Below are positions 50,410-57,391 of a stretch of DNA of 64,000 nucleotides, one piece after another. Origin of the DNA: a virus; IMG/VR virus record IMGVR_UViG_3300009506_000025, positions 1-64,000 of that record; one strand, written 5' to 3'. The notes under the pieces are model-generated. The model did no database searches. It had not been told where the DNA came from and saw nothing but the letters and a program-made list of their open reading frames with translations. The position numbers were made by a program, and so were the translations under genes. How positions within the stretch are numbered: the stretch's first letter is position 1; each line of letters opens with the position of its first letter.

Positions 50410-51362
50410 TGAAACATCCTCCGGTAGCGGTTGAGGTTATCCATGCCCGGACGTTTGGCGGGCCCTCTCCTCCGGGCGGCCAGAAGATCCTTGGCCTCCT
50501 GCTCCTGCTCGGGTGTGGCTGGCTTATCCCATAGATCAGAGCCCTTGGCCAGGCGCTTGACGTGCCACCAGAAAGCCGAGTAGAGCGAGTAGGTCCGGTA
50601 GACGTGGTAGCCGTTCTCGACCGCTTGGGCGCACCAGAGCCGCCCCTCTTTGTTCCTCTCCTGCCTCCGGTAGAAGTCCTCGGCGATCGCAATCATCGCC
50701 TCGCCGCTGCTGTAGCGGAGGAAGATCTCCTGGATCAGGGCGCACTGCTTGTCGTCCCAGATGTCGAGCTTGCCGCATCCGTTCTTCCTCCCCGGGGGCG
50801 GAGGCCCTTTCATGGCCACCCTCCGCTTGGCAGGGCCCCCGCTGACGCCCATGGCCAGGCCGTGGGCGCGGCGGTACTTGTACTCCGCCTTGATCGTCTC
50901 GGAGAGCTGCTCGCTGAATAGCTGGGCCATCCCGGCGTAGATCGCCAGGAAGATGCCGCCCATCACCGTGTCCAGGTCGAAGCAGAGGCCCCCCATATCG
51001 AGAATATGGAGGTTCACGCCGCGGTCCAGCAGGAACCGGACGCAGTTGATCCCCTCGTGCATACTCCGTTCCAGCCGGTCGAGTCGCCAGACAAACATGT
51101 GATCCTCGCGCTCGATCGCGTCCAGGAGTTTCGCCAACTCGGGTCGGCGCTTCCGGTCATACCACCGGGTCTTGGTGGCTGAGCGGCCCTCGTCGCAGTA
51201 GAAAAAGACCTCCAGGGCCTTGCCGGTGCGGGGGTCGGTGGGCCAGAGCTGCGTAGCTCGCTCCAGGACCAGCTCCCGCTGCTTCTCGGGGGAGGCTACC
51301 TGTTCGAGGGTTGAGGCCCGGACGTAGCCGAAGACTCGGGCCTTGGGGTGTAGTTTGCTCAT
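50406..51362 (-). CDS. Serine recombinase (resolvase/invertase family)
   Basis: The product is 318 aa. The catalytic domain has VFGYVRASTLEQ with nucleophile Ser17, FFYCDEGRSATKTRWYD, and the conserved WRLDRLERS (about 93-101). Then follows the long helix (AQLFSEQLSETIKAEYKYRRA). Residues 200-318 include a recombinase-type DNA-binding part (ALIQEIFLRYSSGEAMIAIAEDFYRR and a Zn-less end). It is too short for a typical large serine integrase (about 450-600), but more than a plain resolvase (~190). It could integrate, invert a fibre gene, or resolve dimers. A 232-aa gene overlaps it upstream by four bases. Confidence 0.8.
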   Translation of the reverse strand: MSKLHPKARVFGYVRASTLEQVASPEKQRELVLERATQLWPTDPRTGKALEVFFYCDEGRSATKTRWYDRKRRPELAKLLDAIEREDHMFVWRLDRLERSMHEGINCVRFLLDRGVNLHILDMGGLCFDLDTVMGGIFLAIYAGMAQLFSEQLSETIKAEYKYRRAHGLAMGVSGGPAKRRVAMKGPPPPGRKNGCGKLDIWDDKQCALIQEIFLRYSSGEAMIAIAEDFYRRQERNKEGRLWCAQAVENGYHVYRTYSLYSAFWWHVKRLAKGSDLWDKPATPEQEQEAKDLLAARRRGPAKRPGMDNLNRYRRMFQ

Positions 51363-52042
51363 GGTTTCACTCCATTCACCCGTACTAAGGCAGTAAGGTA
51401 GCGGAGGGGCCGCCGCTTCCCCTCCGCATTGACGAGATTGTCGCCGTTCACGGCAAGCAACTTGCGATCGGCTTTGCGGCGGAGGTAGATCTCCTTGTTA
51501 GAGCTGATCCAGCGGTATCCGTGGGGGTGGGGAAAGAAGTAGGTCTCCCCGTAGAAGTGATAGCGGAGGCCCCGGTGGGAGATGAACCCCCAGCTCTCCA
51601 CGCACGGCTGGTAGATGTACTTGGTGTACGTGCAGCGGCTTGAGTACCTGCCCTCGTTGTGCGTGAGAACAATGAGTGGACTGCCGTTTATCCCGGCAAG
51701 CCCAGCGCAGGCCGCAATCCAGTTCTTATACCTCGGACAAGCCTCCCGGCCCCTTTCGAGGGCCCATCGCGCCTGCATTGGCCCTAGAGGGATCAGGTGT
51801 CGCCGGCACCTTAGTCGCTCCTGAAGTGGAGGCGGCCAGCGCCTACTGCGGCGCCTGGCACGCCGTTTTGCCTTGACGATGGCCGCGGGGATCGTGTCGT
51901 GGAGCCTCCCGAAGAGTTTTAGCGCCTGGTAGTGCTTCTTGATAGAGCGGGATTCAAGGCACTCGGCGCTGCTCATATCCGCGATCTGGGCAGCCCAGAT
52001 CAGGTCCTCGAACCCCGTGATTGCTCTGGTAGTTGTGGGCAT
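51359..52042 (-). CDS. Hypothetical protein, 227 aa
   Basis: I start at ATG 52042, which has GGAAAG five bases upstream; another ATG at 52057 has no SD. A basic patch (KAKRRARRRSRRWPPPLQER) lies about residue 60 and the C-terminal half is aromatic: YTKYIYQPCVESWGFISHRG, YHFYGETYFFPHPHGYRWIS. The final IYLRRKADRKLLAVNGD looks like a beta-sheet. No known family. Overlaps the next gene by 43 bases and the recombinase by four. Confidence 0.55.
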   Translation of the reverse strand: MPTTTRAITGFEDLIWAAQIADMSSAECLESRSIKKHYQALKLFGRLHDTIPAAIVKAKRRARRRSRRWPPPLQERLRCRRHLIPLGPMQARWALERGREACPRYKNWIAACAGLAGINGSPLIVLTHNEGRYSSRCTYTKYIYQPCVESWGFISHRGLRYHFYGETYFFPHPHGYRWISSNKEIYLRRKADRKLLAVNGDNLVNAEGKRRPLRYLTALVRVNGVKP

Positions 52043-52254
52043 GATTCTTTCCAGCATTCTCGAAGGGAACGGATAAACTGCTCCAGGCCCGCGGCAGCGG
52101 TGCAGAGCAAGAATGCACGATTGACGATCTTGGGTTCCTCGAACTCAGGGATTCCCCCCTCCGTTTTCAGCGTGCCGCAGCGCGGGCACCAGAAGACCTT
52201 GGGCAGGCCGCCGTTCACTCGCTGCATCGTGTGGTCGCAGGTTTTGCAGGCCAT
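52000..52254 (-). CDS. Zinc-ribbon protein, 84 aa
   Basis: ACKTCDHTMQRVNGG then FWCPRCGTLKTEGG (CxxC near 3 and CxxC near 23) form a zinc ribbon; the rest is a helix (AGLEQFIRSLRECWKESC). An SD (GGAG) lies about 9 bases before the ATG. It pairs with 52259-52486, also a zinc-ribbon protein. Possibly a transcription-related factor. Confidence 0.6.
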   Translation of the reverse strand: MACKTCDHTMQRVNGGLPKVFWCPRCGTLKTEGGIPEFEEPKIVNRAFLLCTAAAGLEQFIRSLRECWKESCPQLPEQSRGSRT

Positions 52255-52258
52255 GTTC

Positions 52259-52486
52259 TTAATCTCCAGTCTTGATATCTGTGTGATCCTCGTACCAGGC
52301 GCAATCGTTGCAGATTACTCGCGGATCATAAGGTTCGCTCTCATGCTGATGGGGGCGCCCATAGACTTCACCGCTCTGCGATACCGCGAGGTAAGCATAG
52401 TGCGTCACGTCGCAGGCGTAGACTAGGCACTCGCTTCCGCACTGCGGACATACGGCCTTGCCGTCCTGTACCCTGACTTGCGTCAT
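52259..52486 (-). CDS. Zinc-ribbon protein, 75 aa
   Basis: AVCPQCGSECLVYACDVTHYAY gives a CxxC near residue 13, and VICNDCAWYEDHTD a second CxxC near 58. GAAAGGAG (SD) lies before the ATG. Together with the previous gene it makes a pair of small zinc ribbons. Role unknown. Confidence 0.6.
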   Translation of the reverse strand: MTQVRVQDGKAVCPQCGSECLVYACDVTHYAYLAVSQSGEVYGRPHQHESEPYDPRVICNDCAWYEDHTDIKTGD

Positions 52487-52503
52487 CGCTCACTCCTTTC
52501 GTG

Positions 52504-52779
52504 TTAGAAGTTGCACATATTCTCCACCCAGCGGTTCGGGTCCTTGGACTTGAGGAATCGCTTTGCAGGCTCCAGCAGTTCGCCCACATTGACCCCCAGA
52601 ACTTGCTCGGCAATCGTCACCAGGGCCGAGGGATAGGTTATGAAAGCGAGTTCGGCCGCTACCTTTCCTCGCTCCTCCCCGGAGAGATTGTGGTCAGCTT
52701 TGGCTGTCACCACCAGCAGAGACGCTATCCGGTTGGTCCACATCGCCCTCTCCGACTCGGTCCACTCCATCTTGGCCAT
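52504..52779 (-). CDS. Hypothetical helical protein, 91 aa
   Basis: ATG 52779 is chosen because GGAGG sits about seven bases upstream. The frame itself extends further, but with a less plausible start. The product begins AKMEWTESERAMWTNRIASLL and is mostly helical, ending KRFLKSKDPNRWVENMCNF. It overlaps the C-terminal codons of the next gene by 86 bases in another frame, so one of the two ends may be wrong. Confidence 0.5.
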   Translation of the reverse strand: MAKMEWTESERAMWTNRIASLLVVTAKADHNLSGEERGKVAAELAFITYPSALVTIAEQVLGVNVGELLEPAKRFLKSKDPNRWVENMCNF

Positions 52780-53053
52780 CACTATCCTCCTTTCGAGGTT
52801 CGGGTTTCCGCTCTCCGCTTCCAAGGACCTTGTCGATCCGTGCTCTTAGGTTCGGCGGTAATTCCCAGCCGCCGGGTATAGTGCGCGCCTGCTCGGCCCG
52901 CAGCTTGGCTCTTTCCTGGGCAATCTCCGTAGAGAGCCCCTGTGCCCAGACCGTCCCGGGGATCAGGTGCAGCGAGGCTTCCCCTACGGAAGGCCCCGCG
53001 TACACATTGATCCCCGTGGAGATCCTGGTCACGCAGTAGATGGTTTCGATCAT
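52694..53053 (-). CDS. Hypothetical protein, 119 aa
   Basis: I start at ATG 53053 (GGAG about seven bases upstream). The first ~60 residues (IETIYCVTRISTGINVYAGP, SLHLIPGTVWAQGLSTEIAQERAKL) look folded. The last ~45 (SGERKPEPRKEDSDGQDGVD...) are low-complexity and acidic and overlap the next gene's start. No family recognised. Confidence 0.5.
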   Translation of the reverse strand: MIETIYCVTRISTGINVYAGPSVGEASLHLIPGTVWAQGLSTEIAQERAKLRAEQARTIPGGWELPPNLRARIDKVLGSGERKPEPRKEDSDGQDGVDRVGEGDVDQPDSVSAGGDSQS

Positions 53054-53232
53054 TGCTTCTCCTCTGAGATCAGGCAGATGAGGTGATCCCCGGCCCATTT
53101 CTTCAGCTTGTCTTCCGGGAACACGTCCTCGGGTTTCATGTTCTCTCCGATCCACGTCATGGCCTTGGCAAGGAGCGCGTCAGATACCATAGCGTTTCGG
53201 AATAGAACCTTTGGGGAATTCCAGCTACTCAT
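53050..53232 (-). CDS. KPEDVF-motif small protein, paralogue A
   Basis: The product is 60 aa from ATG 53232, with GGAGG about nine bases upstream. SSWNSPKVLFRN, MVSDALLAKAMTWIGENMKPEDVFPEDKL are matched in the neighbouring 53234-53407 gene (IVSDSLLDEAIDWIAENLKPEDVFGESEL). The start overlaps nothing; its stop overlaps the next gene's start. A recent tandem duplication. Function unknown. Confidence 0.6.
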   Translation of the reverse strand: MSSWNSPKVLFRNAMVSDALLAKAMTWIGENMKPEDVFPEDKLKKWAGDHLICLISEEKQ

Positions 53233-53233
53233 T

Positions 53234-53407
53234 TCATTCCTCCTCGTAATGAAGCCCATTGTCCAGTGCCCACGTTTCCAGCTCCGATTCACCAAACACA
53301 TCTTCGGGTTTCAGATTCTCCGCGATCCAGTCTATCGCTTCGTCGAGCAGGGAATCTGATACGATGAACTCCTTGAACTTCTTGTTGGCGGAAAAACTGA
53401 CGGTCAT
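53234..53407 (-). CDS. KPEDVF-motif small protein, paralogue B
   Basis: A 57-residue ORF: TVSFSANKKFKEF, then IVSDSLLDEAIDWI and AENLKPEDVFGESEL, ending LHYEEE. It resembles paralogue A over ~37 residues. Stop at 53234, two bases from the start of paralogue A; its start lies two bases from the end of the VWA gene. The repeated D/E-rich amphipathic helix suggests a small adaptor protein of the VWA/MoxR module beside it. Confidence 0.55.
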   Translation of the reverse strand: MTVSFSANKKFKEFIVSDSLLDEAIDWIAENLKPEDVFGESELETWALDNGLHYEEE

Positions 53408-53408
53408 C

Positions 53409-54698
53409 TCACTTATCCTCCATCACGAGTTTGGTAATCCAGTCCGGTACGCGATCGGCGCGATGCTTTCGTGTGAGGCACGCCACCACGGCGGGCTGGA
53501 GACGGTGCCTGGGCCAGCCGGTGTCTCCATCGGTGACCACGATGATTGCGTTGGGGGCCGGGCGGAGCTTTGCCGCCTCTTCGATCAGCCGCCCCATATC
53601 GGTGCCCCCGCCGCCCGCCAGCTTGACATCCTGGGCGCGGAAGACCTTTTGGGTGGATCGGATACAGGTGTCCCCGGCCACCACCGTCAGCCCCTCGGCG
53701 GGGACGTTCCTGAGCCCCTGGGCGATCAGCCCCAGTCCCTTCTCCAGGTCGGCGGTGCCCATCGACCCCGAGGTATCCACGCCCACGACCACCCGGGGCA
53801 TCGGTTTGTGCTGGGCAGGGAGTCGCAGTCCACCGGGCGGGGACCTCCGGGGGAACTTCTTCCAGGTATAGTCCCCTCGGCCGTTCTCGTGGTGAGCAGC
53901 GAACCGGACCAGGGAAGGGAGAACCTTCCAGGGGTCCACGGTGGGGTGGAGTTTCTGCTGGGCGAACCGGGTCAAGTAGCCCGGTACGTCGCCCCGCCCC
54001 GAGGCCCCCTCGACCCGCTGGGCGACGTCACGCTCCAACATCTCCCGGTTGAAGGCATCCATGCCGGGGGTGTCGCACTGATCCGGTGGAGGGTCATCCC
54101 AGGGGCGTTTCCGGCCATCGGCCCCGCTGCCCCCTCCCTGCCTCCCAGGCTCGGGAGGCTCAGAGGGCTCTGTGGAGACATCCTGGCCGCCTCCCTCTCC
54201 GCCGCCTCTGCCTTCTCCGCTCCCGGGCTTCGGCTTTCCCTGCTGCTGGGGGAGCTGGTCGTAATACTGCTCCACCGAGAGGTTGGGCTCCAGCCCGAAC
54301 TTCTCGGGGATCAGCCAGTCCTTGCCGATGGGAACCCTGCACTCCCGGACTACCTGGTTTACCACCAGGTCCGCGGCGATGTTCCACCGCTTCCAATCCC
54401 CCTCCGTGGCAGCGGCCCCCACATGCGCCTCGGCCCGCTCGAAGTGGCGCAGGAGGACGTGGAGGGCCTCGTGCAGGATCATCCCCGAGCACTCGTCGAT
54501 TTCCCGCTCTGCGAATACTGCGGGGTCGTAATAGAGCCTCATGTACTCGTCCACGGCCAGCGTCCCCATGCCCGGCCTTTCGACCGGGATGAGCGACGCT
54601 ACGTGGCTGTAGAGGTACGGGGCATAGACGTTGGTGCGATACCTGGCTTCGCAGAGCCCAAAGGGGTACTGCTTGGCCGGTTTACTGGTGCGCTTCAT
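53409..54698 (-). CDS. VWA-domain protein with putative metallopeptidase domain (partner of MoxR)
   Basis: The product is 429 aa. MILHEALHVLLRHFERAEAH contains HEALH (His76, Glu77, His80), a zinc-peptidase-type motif of the 'putative metallopeptidase' domain. A low-complexity Gly/Pro/Gln linker lies at ~150-205. VVVGVDTSGSMG (Asp308, Ser310, Ser312) starts the VWA domain with the MIDAS DxSxS, followed by VVAGDTC, GGGGTDMGRLIEEA and VVTDGDTG. This matches two-domain VWA partners of AAA+ ATPases. The gene sits in the same run as the MoxR gene, with a 100-aa gene between. It may be a chaperone-type or metal-handling system for a phage target. Confidence 0.8.
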   Translation of the reverse strand: MKRTSKPAKQYPFGLCEARYRTNVYAPYLYSHVASLIPVERPGMGTLAVDEYMRLYYDPAVFAEREIDECSGMILHEALHVLLRHFERAEAHVGAAATEGDWKRWNIAADLVVNQVVRECRVPIGKDWLIPEKFGLEPNLSVEQYYDQLPQQQGKPKPGSGEGRGGGEGGGQDVSTEPSEPPEPGRQGGGSGADGRKRPWDDPPPDQCDTPGMDAFNREMLERDVAQRVEGASGRGDVPGYLTRFAQQKLHPTVDPWKVLPSLVRFAAHHENGRGDYTWKKFPRRSPPGGLRLPAQHKPMPRVVVGVDTSGSMGTADLEKGLGLIAQGLRNVPAEGLTVVAGDTCIRSTQKVFRAQDVKLAGGGGTDMGRLIEEAAKLRPAPNAIIVVTDGDTGWPRHRLQPAVVACLTRKHRADRVPDWITKLVMEDK

Positions 54699-54997
54699 CT
54701 CTCCCTCCTTTCTAATGCGGCACTGCCCCCAGAGGCTTTACGGTCCTCTAGCACCTTAACCACCTCGGCTCTGTCCTCGTCTTTTCGCTCCTGGAACCAC
54801 TTGTGGGCCAGGGTCGCCCCCAGCCCGGTGATCCCGTTGGCTACTGCGCTGCTGGTGTGGCCCTCTGCCTCCAGGAGCCCACGCCACTTGGCGCTGTCGT
54901 ACTTCTTCATCGTGATCACCGTCCCCACGGGGAGGTCGCGCAGGGCCGCAGCCTTCTGCTTACTGCGGCGCTGACGGTAGGCTTTGCTGCCTGGCAT
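54695..54997 (-). CDS. Hypothetical protein between VWA and MoxR genes
   Basis: The product is 100 aa with GGAGG upstream. N-terminal basic (AYRQRRSKQKAAALRDLPVGTV), middle ITMKKYDSAKWRGLLEAEGH, and a charged tail (ERKDEDRAEVVKVLEDRKA). Its ATGA overlaps the VWA gene, and its SD lies in the end of the MoxR gene. A third member of the module, perhaps an adaptor. It does not look like the usual third component of known MoxR operons (a second VWA or TPR protein). Confidence 0.5.
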   Translation of the reverse strand: MPGSKAYRQRRSKQKAAALRDLPVGTVITMKKYDSAKWRGLLEAEGHTSSAVANGITGLGATLAHKWFQERKDEDRAEVVKVLEDRKASGGSAALERRER

Positions 54998-54999
54998 GT

Positions 55000-56217
55000 T
55001 CAGTTCCTCCCACTCGGGGTTCCACGGAGGGCCCGGTCGATGCGGGGGAAGAGTTCCTTCAGGAACTCACCGGACCACTTGGCCCCCTGCGGCATGGCCG
55101 AAGCCAGGGGCTTCGCACACGCCAGGGCCACGTCCATCGCCTGCTGGGAGGCGAGGTAGAGGATGTGCATCCCCGCTTCCCATCGCGGCGGGGTGTTGTC
55201 GGAGATCACCGCCTGGTTGATCCCCGCCATCATGGCCATCACCTTGTCCGGGCGGTCGGGGTGATGGTAGTCCATCGGATTACCGGAGCTGAGGGCGTCC
55301 AGCGCCTTCTGGATCAGCTCCTCGGGGTCCGGGAGATCGAGGTTCTCCAGCCACTGGAACAACTCCAGGGCCACGGCCTCGCCTACCAAGCCGCGGGCGA
55401 GCTGGAGGGAGATCCCCTTCTCTGCGTTGACGCTACGCGCCGCAGCCATGCACCGGATGGTGTACTCCCAGGTCCGGGGGCTCGGCCACGGGCCGCCCTG
55501 CTGCATCCGATCCTCGGGGAACTGGCTCAGTCGGCCGGGCAGGTGGCGGTGAAACGCGGAAACCAGTCCACCGATCCCCACGATATGCTGCTCCCAGTCG
55601 TCCGGGAGGACGGGAAACTGCGGCGCGCCGAACTTGAGCCCGTTGGCATAGCCGTCCAGCACGGCATCCGTATCCCGCTCCCACTGGTGGTGATACAAAC
55701 GATTCGCCATTGGGGGAGAGAACTCGATCCCGTTGGCCGCCTGGTCGGGAGGATTGCAGGCGCCCATTATCCAGGTGTCTTCGGGGAGTTTTAGGTCTCC
55801 CACGTAGCGCTCGACGAGAATCCTGAGCATGGCTGCCTGGACGGCCGGGGGAATGGTGGTCAGCTCGTCCAGGAAGATGATCCACTTTCTGGACTCGTCA
55901 CAGCACGCGGCGGCCCACTCGGGCGGGATGATCTTCATCACGTCCCGGGAATCGCCATTGACCCCGATCTTGGCGGGGTAGGGATAGCCACCGATGTCGG
56001 CGGGGTCACGCAGACCGCCGATCAGGGTGTAGAGGGATCGATCCACCGCATTTCCGAAAGCATAGGTGGTCATGGATTTTGCGTCCCCGGGCATCCCTAT
56101 GGCCACGGGGGTCACTCCGGTCTGCACGCAGATCCAGAACGCCTCATTGGGCCAGGTCTGTCGCCCGGAGGCATTGCTCCAGGCCGGGGCGGCGGGGGCG
56201 GAGGTTGCAGCGGACAT
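55000..56217 (-). CDS. MoxR-type AAA+ ATPase
   Basis: The product is 405 aa from ATG 56217 (AAAGGAG at about ten bases upstream; GTG 56220 is the alternative). IGMPGDAKS (residues 40-48) is Walker A, KWIIFLDELTTIP (111-123) Walker B with Glu118, and the 'YTLIGGLRDPADIGGYP' segment (about 63-79) is typical of MoxR/RavA. TWIMGACNPPDQAANG is the sensor 1 stretch, SPPMANRLYHHQW the arginine-finger region. Known partners are VWA proteins, as here. It is likely to be a remodelling ATPase. Confidence 0.82.
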   Translation of the reverse strand: MSAATSAPAAPAWSNASGRQTWPNEAFWICVQTGVTPVAIGMPGDAKSMTTYAFGNAVDRSLYTLIGGLRDPADIGGYPYPAKIGVNGDSRDVMKIIPPEWAAACCDESRKWIIFLDELTTIPPAVQAAMLRILVERYVGDLKLPEDTWIMGACNPPDQAANGIEFSPPMANRLYHHQWERDTDAVLDGYANGLKFGAPQFPVLPDDWEQHIVGIGGLVSAFHRHLPGRLSQFPEDRMQQGGPWPSPRTWEYTIRCMAAARSVNAEKGISLQLARGLVGEAVALELFQWLENLDLPDPEELIQKALDALSSGNPMDYHHPDRPDKVMAMMAGINQAVISDNTPPRWEAGMHILYLASQQAMDVALACAKPLASAMPQGAKWSGEFLKELFPRIDRALRGTPSGRN

Positions 56218-56281
56218 CACAGCTCCTTTCAGTTGGGGGTTTTCCTCCAGTCAACTCGAATAAAGCCCTTGGCGTTCGGGT

Positions 56282-56329
56282 GTCGGCTCAGCCCCTCTCC
56301 GCCGTCCCTCGACGGCGGGTGAGGGCGGG
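56282..56329 (-). repeat. Intercistronic hairpin repeat, copy A
   Basis: CCGCCGTC-CCTC-GACGGCGG forms an 8-bp stem with a 4-base loop, extended past a mismatch by CCCTC/GAGGG. Copy B lies at 57094-57139, differing by two or three bases including one indel (an extra G at the end of the stem). Both are followed on the - strand side by a GGGGCTG. Here the short ORF beginning GTG at 56347 (19 residues) is frameshifted compared with copy B. Confidence 0.6.
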
Positions 56330-56361
56330 GCGGGCGTTGATTTTCACGATAGTGGTGGCGG

Positions 56362-56553
56362 TCAATCGCCCTCGTCTTCAGAAAGTGGGCTTTCGAGTGA
56401 AGTCACCCACCATGTTTCGTCGGTCAAGTCTGTTTTTCCATTGCAGTCAGCCCACTTTACAGCTTCATCGGCCGACTCAAATGGTCCCCAAAATACTAAG
56501 CCTCCCTCAATGGGGTTCCCAGAAATTACGATGTGTTGCAGTTTGTTACTCAT
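56362..56553 (-). CDS. Small hypothetical protein with repeated leader
   Basis: The product is 63 aa (LQHIVISGNPIEGGLVFWGPF, ADEAVKWADC, ETWWVTSLESPLSEDEGD). Acidic C-terminus, compact beta-alpha-beta pattern like small SPOR/ferredoxin-like folds. The start is preceded by the leader CTAGCGAAAGGGAAAACGCG, copied at three more starts. Family not recognised. Confidence 0.6.
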   Translation of the reverse strand: MSNKLQHIVISGNPIEGGLVFWGPFESADEAVKWADCNGKTDLTDETWWVTSLESPLSEDEGD

Positions 56554-56586
56554 CGCGTTTTCCCTTTCGCTAGTGGTGGTTACTGT

Positions 56587-56787
56587 TCACTGCTTTGTTT
56601 TGTTTGCCTTCTGGCACAGCGGACATTTTCTGCATGGTTTGTTACAATGTGCCCCGTCGTAGTAGTGTTTTACTGCTTCTAGGACTCCCGAAAGTGTCTT
56701 AGATTGTACTCGGAAGCCTCTGGCTCCCATTCCAGGGCACGATACCAGTATCGAATACCCGTAACCGTGATTACTAATAGTCAACAT
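56587..56787 (-). CDS. Small Cys-rich C-terminal protein
   Basis: The product is 66 aa (start ATG 56787 with the repeated leader; a longer frame to 56898 is less likely). LTISNHGYGYSILVSCPGMGARGFRVQSK is followed by a helix (LSGVLEAVKHYYDG) and then CNKPCRKCPLCQKAN, four Cys in a zinc-like knuckle. Similar small zinc proteins occur in phage early regions. Confidence 0.6.
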   Translation of the reverse strand: MLTISNHGYGYSILVSCPGMGARGFRVQSKTLSGVLEAVKHYYDGAHCNKPCRKCPLCQKANKTKQ

Positions 56788-56855
56788 CGGTTTCCCTTTC
56801 GCTAGTGGTGAACCTCCCGCTCCACTCTGCGGGCGAGTTGCCGGCTTGGCCGCAA

Positions 56856-57056
56856 TTAACCGCAAAACGGAATGAATACGATATTGCCGATCTCCCACCC
56901 GATAGTATCGCGCTTGACATAAAATCCGTAGTCAGCAGCGTATTTTTTAGCCTTGCCTTCCTCGGTGAAAACTGCTACCACCTGTCCAGAATACTGGCCC
57001 TTTAGCGGCTCGCACACCAGGTAGCGTGTGGGCCGCTCGCGTGCTGGGGTCTTCAT
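56856..57056 (-). CDS. Small hypothetical protein, 66 aa
   Basis: ATG 57056 has GGAGG about seven bases before it (in GGGAGGTGAGGTG), which is better than the next upstream ATG at 57071. The product starts KTPARERPTRYLVCEPL, then VVAVFTEEGKAKKYAADYGF, and ends IVFIPFCG. It looks like a small beta-sheet with one helix. No family recognised. Confidence 0.55.
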   Translation of the reverse strand: MKTPARERPTRYLVCEPLKGQYSGQVVAVFTEEGKAKKYAADYGFYVKRDTIGWEIGNIVFIPFCG

Positions 57057-57079
57057 CACCTCACCTCCCATTGCTAGAG

Positions 57080-57157
57080 TTACGCTGCCGGAAGTCGGCC
57101 AGCCCCTCTCCGCCGTCCCTCGACGGCGGTGAGGGCGGGTGCTGTTTTGATTCTCAT
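57080..57157 (-). CDS. 25-residue micro-ORF with repeated leader and hairpin
   Basis: The leader CTAGCGAAAGGGAATACC lies directly before ATG 57157. The peptide (MRIKTAPALTAVEGRRRG, then AGRLPAA) is encoded across hairpin copy B. A related, frameshifted 19-residue ORF (GTG 56347) is encoded across copy A. So it is either a tiny gene or a leader whose translation controls the hairpin. Confidence 0.35.
   Translation of the reverse strand: MRIKTAPALTAVEGRRRGAGRLPAA
57094..57139 (-). repeat. Intercistronic hairpin repeat, copy B
   Basis: CCGCCGTC-CCTC-GACGGCGG with flanking CCCTC/GAGGG, as in copy A at 56282-56329. Lies inside the micro-ORF at 57080-57157. A looser relative (CCGCCGT/ACGGCGG) is at 59964-59985. 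No long T-run follows on the - strand, so it is not a plain intrinsic terminator; it may protect or process the mRNA between small genes. Confidence 0.6.
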
Positions 57158-57182
57158 GGTATTCCCTTTCGCTAGATGGTAA

Positions 57183-57377
57183 TTACCAGTCAACCTCGAT
57201 TTCGTCGGTGCCGTAAGCTAATTTGAGCCTTCCCACACAACCAGATCTTCCGCATAGTTCACAGTTCACGTCGATGTAAACTGCATCACCTTCCCAGTCA
57301 GCATGAAATGAGCACATATCTGGAACATGCTTGCCCGACTTGGATTTGGGGCAATGATCGGGGTCTTTCTCGATCAT
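57183..57377 (-). CDS. Small Cys/His protein, 64 aa
   Basis: Leader ATAGCGAAAGGGAATACC directly upstream of ATG 57377. The product has HCPKSKSGKHVPDMCSFHADW and VNCELCGRSGCVGRL, with five Cys and several His, likely a small zinc-binding domain. The end, AYGTDEIEVDW, is acidic. Function unknown. Confidence 0.58.
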   Translation of the reverse strand: MIEKDPDHCPKSKSGKHVPDMCSFHADWEGDAVYIDVNCELCGRSGCVGRLKLAYGTDEIEVDW

Positions 57378-57391
57378 GGTATTCCCTTTCG

